Positions 18,262 to 27,285 of a stretch of DNA of 64,000 bases are shown in pieces. The DNA comes from Microcaldota archaeon (GTDB taxonomy: Archaea > Micrarchaeota > Micrarchaeia > Micrarchaeales > Micrarchaeaceae). The notes beneath the pieces are model-generated. The model made no database searches. It had not been told where the DNA came from and saw only the letters and a program-made list of their open reading frames with translations. Position 1 is the stretch's first letter. The number at the start of each line of letters is the position of its first letter. The translations under genes and the position numbers were made by a program. The DNA lies in assembly GCA_021811435.1 (NCBI GenBank), contig JAJZOR010000005.1, positions 1-64,000 of the forward strand, in the 5' to 3' direction.

Positions 18262-18275
18262 AAGTATATATACTT
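18262..18275. promoter_or_regulatory. palindromic TATA element upstream of aIF5A
   Basis: AAGTATATATACTT is a perfect palindrome about 55-68 nt upstream of the aIF5A start and could drive transcription either way. No convincing plus-strand gene follows, so it is probably the aIF5A operon TATA box with a 5' leader of about 35 nt. Confidence 0.5.
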
Positions 18276-18344
18276 GATAGATGGCGAGGGCGCGGAAGCT
18301 CAACCGATTTTGGCTTCAGTGGTGGCGCGGAATATCGTGGCGTA

Positions 18345-18497
18345 CTATCTGCAGCGTATTGCGCGCCGCAGCGATGAACGTTGGTTATCTGGACCCTTCC
18401 CTGCATCGCTGGCGAACTTGTCTAGGCCCAGCAATATATCCTGCGAACTTTCAATAGCCTTAATCTGTTGCTTGCCGTTTGCCTTGTAGCTTTCCAT
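18345..18497 (-). CDS. possible small protein (50 aa)
   Basis: Open frame of 50 codons starting ATG 18497 (MESYKANGKQQIKAIESSQD) with a plausible amphipathic composition ending in a basic tail (SSLRRAIRCR). No motif recognised, weak ribosome site. It follows another small frame (18527-18700) by 29 nt on the same strand in an otherwise gene-free 580 nt stretch between ftsZ2 and aIF5A. Could be a short gene, a remnant or chance. Confidence 0.3.
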   Translation of the reverse strand: MESYKANGKQQIKAIESSQDILLGLDKFASDAGKGPDNQRSSLRRAIRCR

Positions 18498-18526
18498 TCA
18501 TGCCGCTTCAATCATTTCTCGCTGTA

Positions 18527-18700
18527 TCAGAGCCCCACTTTCTCCTCGATTTCATCCAGAAGACCCAGTTTTAGTTTTATACGGCAAAGCCACGCATTAA
18601 GCTCCGGCCGGCCGGGAAAAACTCTTGTGATGCTGCGCATCAGCTTTCCGCGCGCGATACGAGCTTTCGCGGGCTGGTCAAGTATCTCTTGGACATGCAT
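18527..18700 (-). CDS. possible small basic protein (57 aa)
   Basis: ATG 18700 opens 57 codons (MHVQEILDQPAKARIARGKL ... LDEIEEKVGL), predicted mostly helical, with alternating basic and acidic faces. It reads like a small DNA-binding or antitoxin-type protein, but I recognise no family. Codons use CGT/CGC for Arg, unlike the AGA/AGG-rich neighbours. Real status uncertain. Confidence 0.35.
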   Translation of the reverse strand: MHVQEILDQPAKARIARGKLMRSITRVFPGRPELNAWLCRIKLKLGLLDEIEEKVGL

Positions 18701-18790
18701 TTAGACGCTTTTATGGACCAAGAAAACGGCTAAAATACCTGCGGCTGGAGGCGCTTAAGATAAAAAATAAAGGAAAAGAGAAAAATGAAA

Positions 18791-19813
18791 TTATATTATG
18801 TCGAGATCCAGGGCCGTGTTCCTTACCTCGTATGCGCCCTGCCTAGGATTCACCTGTCCGATCCTCGGCGTTACGCCAGTGATTATTGACATGACCCTTA
18901 TCTGGTCGGTCATCTCCGGAACCAGCCTTGCGCCGAATATCACGTTGGCCTTTGGATCCAGGCCCTCAGTGACGCCCTCGCCTATGCGCGTGGCCTCCTG
19001 TATGGTCAGGGACGTTCCACCTATGACGTGCACGAGCGCGCTCTTGGCCCCATTGAGGTCTACGTTGAGCAGCGGGTGGTCCAGCGTCGACTTGACTACG
19101 TGGTTTACCCTGTCAGTACCGCTCCCGGAGCCTATGTTTATGACGGCCGTGCCGGCGTCGCGCATGACAGTCCTCACATCGGCGAAGTCCAGGTTTATCA
19201 GGCTCGGCAGCGTTATCGTGTCCGCTATCCCCTTGACCGCGTTCGCGGTTACGTTGTCTATAAGCTCGAATGCCTTCTCCATCTGGAGGTTAGGCGCGTA
19301 GCTCAGGAGCCTGTCATTCTCTATGACTATCGTTGTGTCTGCGTTCTTGCTGAGCTGCTGCAGACCCCAGTCGGCCTTCGCTTTCCTGCTCCTCTCAAGT
19401 GAGAACGGGTATGTGACGAACGCGACTACGAGCGATCCCTGCTCCCTTGCCATCTGTGCGATGAGGGGCGCTGATCCGCCGCCTGTGCCGCCTCCCATGC
19501 CTGCAGCTATGAATACCATGTCGTAGCCCTGTATCAGGTCGAGTACCTCGGCCCTGCTTGCATCGGCTGACTTGGCCCCGACCTCAGGATATCCGCCTGC
19601 TCCCAGCCCGTGCGTTATGTCCTTACCTAGAAGCAGCTTCTTGTGGGCGTTCACTATGTTCAGGTGCTTAGCATCGGTATTCATCGCTATCGTTGTGGCG
19701 CTTTTTATACCGCTGTTATACAGCCTGTTGACAAGGTTGCTACCCTGCCCTCCTAATCCTATCACTGCCAACTTGGCAGTGAAGTCGTTGTCCATTGGGT
19801 TCTCTAAGGTCAT
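18791..19813 (-). CDS. ftsZ2: cell-division GTPase FtsZ (second paralog)
   Basis: 340-residue tubulin-family GTPase. Nucleotide loop GMGGGTGGGSAP (GGGTGTG in canonical FtsZ), N-terminal GLGGQGSNLVNRL, and T7 loop NLDFADV retaining the catalytic Asp residues. Euryarchaea use two FtsZs with distinct roles in ring assembly and constriction. ATG 19813 is supported by GGTGGAT upstream. It lies 36 nt after ftsZ1 in an apparent operon. Confidence 0.96.
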   Translation of the reverse strand: MTLENPMDNDFTAKLAVIGLGGQGSNLVNRLYNSGIKSATTIAMNTDAKHLNIVNAHKKLLLGKDITHGLGAGGYPEVGAKSADASRAEVLDLIQGYDMVFIAAGMGGGTGGGSAPLIAQMAREQGSLVVAFVTYPFSLERSRKAKADWGLQQLSKNADTTIVIENDRLLSYAPNLQMEKAFELIDNVTANAVKGIADTITLPSLINLDFADVRTVMRDAGTAVINIGSGSGTDRVNHVVKSTLDHPLLNVDLNGAKSALVHVIGGTSLTIQEATRIGEGVTEGLDPKANVIFGARLVPEMTDQIRVMSIITGVTPRIGQVNPRQGAYEVRNTALDLDII

Positions 19814-19849
19814 TCGATCCACCGTCGTTAACACTATACTCTGAACTGG

Positions 19850-20902
19850 TCAGCCTATCATTTCAAGGTCGCTGTACGGGGAGCTCTGCTTCTTCTCGGA
19901 GAGGTGCCCGACTATGCTCGAGCCCTTCACTCCGGTCACTATGGCCACTATCTCTATCTGGTCCTCGTAGCCAGGTATTATCCTAGCGCCCCATTTTATG
20001 TTCGCCTTTGGATCCATGCGGTCGGTTATTATCTCGCCCGCCTTTATTGCATCGCCTATGGTCAATGAGCCACCGCCGGATATGTGTATCAGCGCGCCCT
20101 GGGCCCCTTCGAAGTCGACGTCTAGCAGCTTGTTCTTGAGCACGGCCTCTGCGGCTATGTTTACCTTCTCGTTGCCCTTTCCGCTTCCGACCGCTATGAA
20201 GCCCACGTCTCCGTTGCCCATTATGCTCCTTACGTCAGCGAAGTCTATGTTTATCAGGCTTGGCTGGGTTATTGTCCAGACAAGTCCGCCTATCGCCTTT
20301 GCGAGGACCTCATCTGCAAGCTTGAATGCCTCGTCCATCGGAAGGTTCGGCACGAGCTTCACCAAGCGGTTGTTATCAAGTATTATCACGCTGTCGCAGT
20401 ACTTCCTAAGTTCGTTTATGCCCTCCTCGGCCTTGACCTTCCTTACCCTCTCGAGATCGAACGGGTAGGTCACCATCGCTACGACTATGGCGCCCTGCTC
20501 CTTTGCTATCTGGGCAGCCACCTTGACTGCGCCGGTGCCCGTGCCGCCTCCCATGCCTGCGCACAGGAAAATCAACTGCGCGCCAGAGAATGCATTCTCT
20601 ATGAGAGAGCGGTCCACCTCTGCGGCCTTTTCGCCGACCTTCGGGTCTCCGCCTGCACCCAGGCCCCTGGTTATGCTCTTGCCTATCAGTATCTTCTTTA
20701 TGCGGTCGTCTATTATCTTGAAGTGCTGCGCGTCAGTGTTCAACGCAACAAAATCAGTGCCCTTCACGCCTGCCCTTAGCAGCCTGTTCACAATGTTGTT
20801 GCCCGCGCCGCCGAAACCTGCGGTTATTATCTTTATCTCAGTCGAACTGAAAGCCTCCTCAGATGGCTTACTCTCTCCCAGAATGTCGTTAAGGTCGTTC
20901 AT
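19850..20902 (-). CDS. ftsZ1: cell-division GTPase FtsZ (first paralog)
   Basis: 350 residues with the canonical GTP loop GMGGGTGTGAVKVAAQ, GFGGAGNNIVNRL and T7 loop NIDFADV. The N-terminal 20 residues are acidic and flexible; the C-terminal tail is short (SSPYSDLEMIG) and may bind SepF. A TTTATATG box about 25-30 nt upstream in the minus direction drives the ftsZ1-ftsZ2 pair; divergent from eS8. Confidence 0.97.
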   Translation of the reverse strand: MNDLNDILGESKPSEEAFSSTEIKIITAGFGGAGNNIVNRLLRAGVKGTDFVALNTDAQHFKIIDDRIKKILIGKSITRGLGAGGDPKVGEKAAEVDRSLIENAFSGAQLIFLCAGMGGGTGTGAVKVAAQIAKEQGAIVVAMVTYPFDLERVRKVKAEEGINELRKYCDSVIILDNNRLVKLVPNLPMDEAFKLADEVLAKAIGGLVWTITQPSLINIDFADVRSIMGNGDVGFIAVGSGKGNEKVNIAAEAVLKNKLLDVDFEGAQGALIHISGGGSLTIGDAIKAGEIITDRMDPKANIKWGARIIPGYEDQIEIVAIVTGVKGSSIVGHLSEKKQSSPYSDLEMIG

Positions 20903-21169
20903 TACATCGCCTAATTTTATTTTATCATATAAAGCTTTAAAAACCTTGCGCCATTTGTCTTAATTGACGTAGTTTCACCATTTACCAAAATTTTGTTTAT
21001 CTGGATAAACATAGTTGTATCATGGTAATTATTTTAGGGTTCGGGGATCTGGCACCGCGTGCCGATTTCCAGCGCTATGGAATAGGAAAATTCGACAACG
21101 TTTATAAAGGTTTAGCCTACAATATATATGCTTTTTCGAATGCTTTTGCTTCTAAAAGATAGTGATTAG
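20903..21169. promoter_or_regulatory. divergent promoter region ftsZ1 / eS8
   Basis: 267 nt without a gene. One end holds the ftsZ1 TATA (TTTATATG, minus, near 20928); the other holds the eS8 promoter TTTATAAAGG at about 21099-21108 followed by a 60 nt AT-rich leader. No stable structure stands out. Confidence 0.6.
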
Positions 21170-21568
21170 ATGAGCCAATTTGGTAAACAGATACACTCAC
21201 GGTCCAAGACCAAGAAGAATGGAAATGGTAAGAGGAGGAACAAGATCAGGGACAAGAAGAGGAGCGAGATGGGCAATTACTTCATCGCCACGAAACTGGC
21301 CGAGGCCGACAGGGTAGATATCGTAAGGCGGCGCGGAGGGATGGAGGCGCCGGTTCTCAAGAATGCCGGTTTCGCGAACCTGCTCACGAAGCAGGGCTAC
21401 AAGAAAGTGGCGATAAAGGGCGTCACGGACTCGCCCGATAACAGGAACTTCGCCAGGCAGAACATAATAACAAAGGGCACCATGATTAACACCGAACTAG
21501 GCAAGGCGGTTGTCATAAACAGGCCTGGTAGGGAAGGCAGCATAAACGCAAGGCTCCTAGAGGCATAA
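21170..21568 (+). CDS. rps8e: ribosomal protein eS8
   Basis: 132 residues of the eS8 family: basic head with KIRDKKRSEMG, VRRRGGMEAPVLKNAGFANLLTKQGYKK and the C-terminal NTELGKAVVINRPGREG. Small-subunit protein found in archaea and eukaryotes. GTGATTAG ribosome site before ATG 21170. First gene of a unit with the next two genes (5 nt and 0 nt spacing). Confidence 0.96.
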   Translation: MSQFGKQIHSRSKTKKNGNGKRRNKIRDKKRSEMGNYFIATKLAEADRVDIVRRRGGMEAPVLKNAGFANLLTKQGYKKVAIKGVTDSPDNRNFARQNIITKGTMINTELGKAVVINRPGREGSINARLLEA

Positions 21569-21572
21569 TCGC

Positions 21573-21950
21573 ATGTCAGTCAGAGTATTCGCGTGCGCGA
21601 GGGACGAGGTCGAAGCGCTGAAGAAACTGCTCGAATATGACCCGGCCCTGGATAAGGGACTTTCAGTCGAGGCGCTACGCAAGCTGCAGGAGGACAAGTA
21701 CGGCAGCGTGATATTCGCGAGGAAGGAGTTCAGTCTGCGTGAGGGACGCTCATTCGGGATTGACGACGACAACTTTTACCTGTACCTCAAGGCTGATGAC
21801 GATTTCCTCAAGGCGGCGGAGGAGCGGTTTTCGCACGAGTTCAAGACGGTGAAGCACGCCGATCCGGGTGTAGAGCAGAAGCTCACCGCGTTCATAAGCG
21901 AGGAGGAGAACAAGGCCAACCAGGGCTTTGGCGCGATATTTGGTGGTTGA
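21573..21950 (+). CDS. hypothetical protein in eS8 operon
   Basis: 125-residue acidic soluble protein. An alpha/beta first half (VRVFACARDEVEALKKLLEY, YGSVIFARKEFSLREG) is followed by a helical C-terminus ending GFGAIFGG. The pattern of alternating strands and charged helices suggests a small RNA- or protein-binding domain, but I do not recognise it. Tight coupling (stop TGA directly followed by the argF ATG) indicates translation with its neighbours. Confidence 0.75.
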   Translation: MSVRVFACARDEVEALKKLLEYDPALDKGLSVEALRKLQEDKYGSVIFARKEFSLREGRSFGIDDDNFYLYLKADDDFLKAAEERFSHEFKTVKHADPGVEQKLTAFISEEENKANQGFGAIFGG

Positions 21951-22850
21951 ATGCACCTGCTTAGTTCGGACGACCTTTCGAAGGACAACATAAACAGGAT
22001 ATTCGGAATAGCAGACGCCATAGTAGCAGGGAAGGAGGGGCTGGCGCTGAAGGAGCACGCGACAGTTGCGCTGATGTTCCAGAAGCCGTCGACCAGGACA
22101 AGGGTATCCTTCGCATCCGCCATAGCGCAACTCGGAGCTACGCCGATATTCGTAGACTCGCAGACATCGCAGCTCTCGAGGGGCGAGACCATAGCTGACA
22201 CGGCTAGGATGCTGAGCAGCTACTGCGATTTCATAGTAGCAAGGCTGAACAAGCACAGCGACCTGATGGAGATAGCGCAGAATTCGACGGTGCCAGTCAT
22301 AAACGCGCTCACGGAACTGGAGCACCCTACGCAGGCACTTGCGGACGTTTACACTGTGAGGTCGCACGAGAAGAACCTCAAGAACGTGAAGATTGCGTTC
22401 GTAGGGGACATAGCGACCAATACCGTTAACTCGCTGATGCTGACGGCGACCAAGATGGGCGCCAGGATGGTGCTCATAGGGCCTAGGGAGTGCAAGCCGA
22501 ATGCCAGGATACTGAACAAAGCCAAGGAGTACGGGACCGTAGAGGTATACGACTCCTTGGAGGATGGCATAGACGACTGCGATTTCATATATACCGACAC
22601 TTTCGTTAGCATGGGCGAGGAGGCGGAGGCAGAAGCAAGGAGGAGGATGTTCGCGCCTTACCAGATAAACGCAAACGTGATCGGCATGGCGAAGAAAAGC
22701 GCGCTCGTGCTGCATTGCCTGCCGGCGCACAGGGGAGAGGAGATAACATCGGACGTGCTTGACGGTCCGCAGAGCATAGTTTGGGAGCAGGCGCGCAACA
22801 AGATGCTGCTCGCGAAAGCGATTCTTCTTTACCTTTCCCAGATAGACTAG
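21951..22850 (+). CDS. argF: ornithine carbamoyltransferase
   Basis: 299 residues. Carbamoyl-phosphate motif FQKPSTRTRVSF, HPTQALAD, and the ornithine-specific HCLPAHRG and SMGEE loops (aspartate carbamoyltransferases lack these). It forms citrulline from ornithine and carbamoyl phosphate in arginine synthesis, or runs in reverse in the arginine deiminase pathway. No other arg gene is in the window, so the direction is open. GGTGGTTGA forms the ribosome site within the preceding stop. Confidence 0.92.
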   Translation: MHLLSSDDLSKDNINRIFGIADAIVAGKEGLALKEHATVALMFQKPSTRTRVSFASAIAQLGATPIFVDSQTSQLSRGETIADTARMLSSYCDFIVARLNKHSDLMEIAQNSTVPVINALTELEHPTQALADVYTVRSHEKNLKNVKIAFVGDIATNTVNSLMLTATKMGARMVLIGPRECKPNARILNKAKEYGTVEVYDSLEDGIDDCDFIYTDTFVSMGEEAEAEARRRMFAPYQINANVIGMAKKSALVLHCLPAHRGEEITSDVLDGPQSIVWEQARNKMLLAKAILLYLSQID

Positions 22851-22961
22851 CGCTACGATTCTCGGCGGCAAAATCTGCCGGCGCGCGCGGTCCGCTCCTG
22901 CGCGGATATTTATATTTTAGTGGTTGAAACCTTACTAGCCGGTTTGCGGCAGTCTGGTGGA

Positions 22962-23546
22962 ATGGGGCTAGTTAAGGATATCACAATAGCAGTAGTCGTC
23001 CTGATAGTGATATTCGGCATAGCGTTCCTATTCGCTCACAAACAAAGCAGCGGGACGCTGAGTGAAAGCCAGGCGATGGCCAACGTGACCAAGGATTTGA
23101 GCGAGACGTATCTGGGCGCGAACATAACAATACTGAACATTTCAGAGCTGGGCAACGGCAACTACAGCTTCATTGTGCGCCTCCTCTTCAATGGGACTAG
23201 GGCCTGCCCTACAATATACACTAATACATACATCTATCCGGGCTTTACTTTCGTGCCTATACGCTATAACAGCTACGTGCCCGGCAGGATAGGGTGCACG
23301 CAGCCGAACGGGAAGCCAAACCAGATAGCATCGCCTTACATAGCGATAGGCTGGGCGACCAACCAGTCCATACCGTTGCTGACCTACCTGAACGATTATG
23401 GTTACGACAACGTTAGCGTTAAAGCCAAGCCTTATAACGCGACAGGGACGTGGATCGTGAACTACACCGCGGATATGGCGAATGCATCGTCTTGGTGCGT
23501 GGTCCTTTCAGAGAACGGTGCATTGGCTAGCCAGGGCTATTGTTGA
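22962..23546 (+). CDS. single-pass membrane protein, extracellular domain
   Basis: 194 residues: transmembrane helix at about residues 4-25 (LVKDITIAVVVLIVIFGIAF), then an extracellular domain with many sequons and four Cys. A GTG at 22920 opens a longer frame, but the TATA TATTTATATT at 22908 lies too close to it; ATG 22962 fits the promoter. No function recognised. Confidence 0.7.
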   Translation: MGLVKDITIAVVVLIVIFGIAFLFAHKQSSGTLSESQAMANVTKDLSETYLGANITILNISELGNGNYSFIVRLLFNGTRACPTIYTNTYIYPGFTFVPIRYNSYVPGRIGCTQPNGKPNQIASPYIAIGWATNQSIPLLTYLNDYGYDNVSVKAKPYNATGTWIVNYTADMANASSWCVVLSENGALASQGYC

Positions 23547-23577
23547 ATTAGATGCTAGATGAAAATAAGTTTACGTT

Positions 23578-23655
23578 ATGGGAACGGTATTGGCAGCTCT
23601 CTTTATTATGATAGGCGCCATTGCCCGTTATTTCGTATTTTATAATGTGCAGTAG
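23578..23655 (+). CDS. possible hydrophobic micropeptide (25 aa)
   Basis: Short frame MGTVLAALFIMIGAIARYFV... that would form one membrane helix, sitting between a surface-protein gene and the FkbM gene. No clear ribosome site; may be chance. Confidence 0.25.
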   Translation: MGTVLAALFIMIGAIARYFVFYNVQ

Positions 23656-23664
23656 GTTAATTGA

Positions 23665-24612
23665 ATGATAGACTTTAGAGAAGTAGACAATGTAAGCATA
23701 TTGGACTTATTGGTTTCAAAGATGCTTATCTTTACAAAAATGGACTTGATAAAAGTCATAGTTGATACAACAAATAACTGGGCTTCGTTGCCGCTTTCAT
23801 ATTTCAGTGGAGGCGGCGGGTTTACCGCCAAATTTAGGGATGGAAAGACTAAAACATACGGAAGCATGATAGAATTTTTCAACGATGCAGTAATAGCATA
23901 TTTGATTAAATCTGGGAAAGTTAAGGAACGCGGCGGAGCAGTTGAATTTGATTATGGTGGCAGGAGAGTTGCAATGCTTGGAGGGCTACCGCTTTGCGCC
24001 GGGTTGATATTCGAGAACTTTTTGAACGACCAATATTCATGGCTCACGGTTGAAGATAAAACTGTGATAGATATAGGTGCAAATATCGGTGACACGGCCA
24101 TATATTTTGGAATCAGGGGCGCGAAGAGAGTTTACGCTTTCGAACCGTATCCATATGCTTACCGATTTGCAAGGGAAAACATAAAGCTAAACGGACTAGG
24201 CGATAGGGTAGAGGTGCTAAACGAAGCTTGTGGAGGCAGTAAAGATGCATGTATAAAGATAGACAGAAATTTCAAAAGTTTAAGGAATACGGCGCTGAAA
24301 GATTTCCACCATGGTAAAGCCATACGGATCGAATCCATTGGCGAGATCGTAGAGAGATTCGGCCTTGATGGGGCGGTGCTAAAAATAGACTGCGAAGGAT
24401 ATGAATATGGGATAATATTGGATTCTAGCAGAAAGACACTACGAAGATTCGATCAGATTATGGTGGAGTACCATTTCGGATATATCAATATAGTCAAAAA
24501 ATTGAAGGAAGCAGGCTTTTCCGTAAAACATACAATGCCTATGTTTGTACCGGACAGAAGCAACAACGCTTATGGAATGCTGGAAGGCAACATACGAGCA
24601 GTTAAGGTTTAA
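23665..24612 (+). CDS. FkbM-family SAM methyltransferase
   Basis: 315 residues. SAM motif VIDIGANIGDTAIYFGIRGA, then YAFEPYPYAY, and LKIDCEGYEYGIIL are the FkbM hallmarks; members O-methylate sugars of glycans or lipids. The N-terminal 120 residues are divergent. Base composition is clearly more AT-rich than upstream genes and it opens a cassette of glycosylation genes, so a sugar substrate is likely. Confidence 0.9.
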   Translation: MIDFREVDNVSILDLLVSKMLIFTKMDLIKVIVDTTNNWASLPLSYFSGGGGFTAKFRDGKTKTYGSMIEFFNDAVIAYLIKSGKVKERGGAVEFDYGGRRVAMLGGLPLCAGLIFENFLNDQYSWLTVEDKTVIDIGANIGDTAIYFGIRGAKRVYAFEPYPYAYRFARENIKLNGLGDRVEVLNEACGGSKDACIKIDRNFKSLRNTALKDFHHGKAIRIESIGEIVERFGLDGAVLKIDCEGYEYGIILDSSRKTLRRFDQIMVEYHFGYINIVKKLKEAGFSVKHTMPMFVPDRSNNAYGMLEGNIRAVKV

Positions 24613-24777
24613 GCGCTGTTAGCAGATTTTGATTGACATTAATGCCATGTGCGATTTTGGGTAGGCGCTTGAGGCTGATTAGCTTATTTGTTAGCTCATC
24701 AAACTTTGTCGCCTAAGGCTGTTTTATGAATGAATTTTCTTGTAGTCAAGAAGCCAGATTTAGCTAAACAGGTACGC

Positions 24778-26442
24778 TTATTTTATTTTTTTGTATATAG
24801 TAAGCGGCGGTGCATCGCCGGAGTATGCCAGGAACGGATTACTTACGTTATAGACCATACTGTAGTCTGTCAGATTCCTGCTTACGCAGCTATCGAAATT
24901 GTCTGTGTATGATGGGCTTAAATCGAAGCTTATAGTGCCTCCCATTGCTATATAAGTACCGTTTGTCAGGTTATCTATATATGAAACGCTGCAGTTTTCT
25001 AGGTATGCGATGTTATACTTGTATGAAGTAAGGAGGTTGGCCTCGCCTGAAAAAAAGAAGCTGCTATAGAATTTTGAGGATGGATGTGTGCTCATATAAT
25101 TAATGAAAGAATGGAGCGTGTACATTGATGCCCTGTAGAACCCTATATCATTGTTGAGTACGCTTATATCGTAATACAGGACTACGCATATTAAAATAAA
25201 TGCAATGGCGTATAACAACATGCTTTTATGCTTCAGCATGGCCTCTAAACCTAGCGCAGTGACGACTATTAGAGGGAGCGTGAACACGGTAGTTATGTAA
25301 GTTACCTCGCTTATTGGATAGTAGTCCACAACGCCTTTGGCGATATTTACGTTGGAAGGAAAGAACATTATGGTTATCAGATAGAACACAAAGAGACCTA
25401 TGAACGCTAGTGCCCATTTGTTTTTGCGCATAAATACTATGTCTAATCCTGCCATTGCGATGAATGCGTAAAACGAGGCGCCGAAATATTTTAAGTAGGG
25501 ATCTACGGTAATAGGGGAATCGGTAAGCACTGATGGATAGAATGACGGGTAACCTGTCGTGTAAACAAGGCAGAAATTGCTTGATACGCAATAGCTCACT
25601 GTTGGCTGCGTCGCGTCTTGGTATACGTATACGGCGTGGGTTAATTCGGGGTATAAGAGATAATTGCCAGCCTCCAGTAAGTATACCAAGCCGATTAGGG
25701 AATATGCAATTATGAATCCCAGTACTATGAATGCGAAATTTTTAACTACGATTTTGTATGCCAACTTTTCTTTTAATGCGCCTACAATGCACATAATGGC
25801 GAATACTAATGGCAATAATGCCCCTATTGGATTAGTTATATATGTCAGGCCGGCGAATACGCCTGCGCTTAGATATAAGCTTATTTTATGTTTCTCATTT
25901 GCTATGATAAATGCGTAAATCGCTATATCGCCCATCATCATCGCAGGCACGAGCGGCTGTATATGTGTGGAAAACAAAACGTCAACAGGGAAGAATGCGA
26001 ATAAAAATGTGCCGATGACTGCTGCTCTGAATCTAGAAATGCGCTCGATTATTAAGAATATGAAGAAACCCTCTATGACCGAAGTAAGTATAACATAGTA
26101 TATTGCTATGTTTGCAGAAAAACCAAATATTTCCTGCAGCAATATTTCAGGATATATAAATCCTACATAGAATTGGAATTCCTCCGCCGGGTTACATCCA
26201 CAACGACTAAAATTGTTAAAGTTGATATCTGTATATGGCGAGAAGGATATTTGGTTTTTGAATAGAACGACAAGGGAGTATGTGTTTAGATATATTCCTT
26301 CATCTTGAGAATTGGCAAATATTGGGCCGCTGTAATAATAGAAGCGAACACTAAGTATTAGTAGCATTAAAAGTAAGATAACGGTTAGTCTTACGTTTTT
26401 GCGTTTACGCAGCCTAGAATAGGTATTCTTCATCATATGCAT
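24778..26442 (-). CDS. multi-pass GT39/PMT-like glycosyltransferase
   Basis: About 554 residues with 10-12 hydrophobic helices. After the first helix comes FANSQDEGIYL, the acidic pair used by GT-C enzymes for metal or catalysis, then loops like those of ArnT/dolichyl-phosphate-mannose transferases, and a long soluble C-terminal loop. It probably transfers a sugar from a polyprenyl phosphate on the outer face. ATG 26442 has a GTGAG site; a GTG at 26451 is also possible. Downstream of the polyprenyl-sugar synthase. Confidence 0.8.
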   Translation of the reverse strand: MHMMKNTYSRLRKRKNVRLTVILLLMLLILSVRFYYYSGPIFANSQDEGIYLNTYSLVVLFKNQISFSPYTDINFNNFSRCGCNPAEEFQFYVGFIYPEILLQEIFGFSANIAIYYVILTSVIEGFFIFLIIERISRFRAAVIGTFLFAFFPVDVLFSTHIQPLVPAMMMGDIAIYAFIIANEKHKISLYLSAGVFAGLTYITNPIGALLPLVFAIMCIVGALKEKLAYKIVVKNFAFIVLGFIIAYSLIGLVYLLEAGNYLLYPELTHAVYVYQDATQPTVSYCVSSNFCLVYTTGYPSFYPSVLTDSPITVDPYLKYFGASFYAFIAMAGLDIVFMRKNKWALAFIGLFVFYLITIMFFPSNVNIAKGVVDYYPISEVTYITTVFTLPLIVVTALGLEAMLKHKSMLLYAIAFILICVVLYYDISVLNNDIGFYRASMYTLHSFINYMSTHPSSKFYSSFFFSGEANLLTSYKYNIAYLENCSVSYIDNLTNGTYIAMGGTISFDLSPSYTDNFDSCVSRNLTDYSMVYNVSNPFLAYSGDAPPLTIYKKIK

Positions 26443-26452
26443 TATGCTCACG

Positions 26453-27241
26453 TTACCAATTAGCTATTAGTCTGTATAACGCTGGTCTTAATTTAGCAGG
26501 GATTATAAAGCTAAACCTTGAATGAATTATCCTAAACCCTATTGCAACAAAAAACATCTGCGCACTTCTTAATCCGAGGTTTATCTTCATGCTACTATCG
26601 CTCTTATTAACAAATTTTATAGGTATCTCATCTACTTTTTTGTTTTCTATTTTAAGCTCATAGAGTAGGTTTAAATCAAAACTAACATCCATTAATATGA
26701 TTCTACTAAGCACATTTTTTAACGCACTTTTTTTAAACAGTTTCGCTCCGCACTGTGTATCATTGAACTTTAATCCGAACAAAATTTTTACTACCTTATT
26801 GTAGGCGCGTGAGGCAATTCGTCCTTGCGAACTTAGATGACCTTGGTTTATGCTTCCCTTTGCGTACCTCGATGCTATCACACCATCTAATTTAGCATCT
26901 TGAATCTTATCTATCAGTTTTATTAGCTCTTCACCAGATATGGCATCATCTGCATCGGCGAACCCTATAATGCTCTCATTTTTAGACTTCTTGTAGGCAT
27001 ATTTGAAGCCCCTTAATATAGCAAAACCCTTACCTTTTCGTTTACTATTTTTTATTAGGGATATAACATTGTATTTTGATGAATAAGAGGAGACGACTTT
27101 ATTTGTATTATCTGTGCTGTCTGAAACAACCAATATGTGTGTATCTGTGTATCTCTTTGCAACTGTATTCAAGTAATCCTCCAACGTGGGCTTTATCCTT
27201 TTTTCTTCGTTATATGCGGGTATAACGATCCAAACTTCCAT
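26453..27241 (-). CDS. GT2 dolichyl-phosphate glucose/mannose synthase-like
   Basis: 262 residues. GT-A fold with VIPAYNEEKRI, VVSDSTDNTNKVV, DxD-type FADADDAI, TQCGAKLFKK and a C-terminal amphipathic region, closest to Alg5/DPM1-type enzymes that load glucose or mannose onto dolichyl phosphate. It would supply the donor for the adjacent GT39-like proteins. AT-rich codons and many AAA/ATA triplets. Ends 11 nt before the GT39 gene start. Confidence 0.88.
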   Translation of the reverse strand: MEVWIVIPAYNEEKRIKPTLEDYLNTVAKRYTDTHILVVSDSTDNTNKVVSSYSSKYNVISLIKNSKRKGKGFAILRGFKYAYKKSKNESIIGFADADDAISGEELIKLIDKIQDAKLDGVIASRYAKGSINQGHLSSQGRIASRAYNKVVKILFGLKFNDTQCGAKLFKKSALKNVLSRIILMDVSFDLNLLYELKIENKKVDEIPIKFVNKSDSSMKINLGLRSAQMFFVAIGFRIIHSRFSFIIPAKLRPALYRLIANW

Positions 27242-27285
27242 AATATCATTACTATTTTTTGTTATTAATGACGAGCCAGTGGGAT

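Noticed and set aside
21750-22871. 373-codon minus-strand frame opposite argF
   Set aside because: Antisense of a well-supported ornithine carbamoyltransferase; Tyr/Arg/Val-rich shadow composition.
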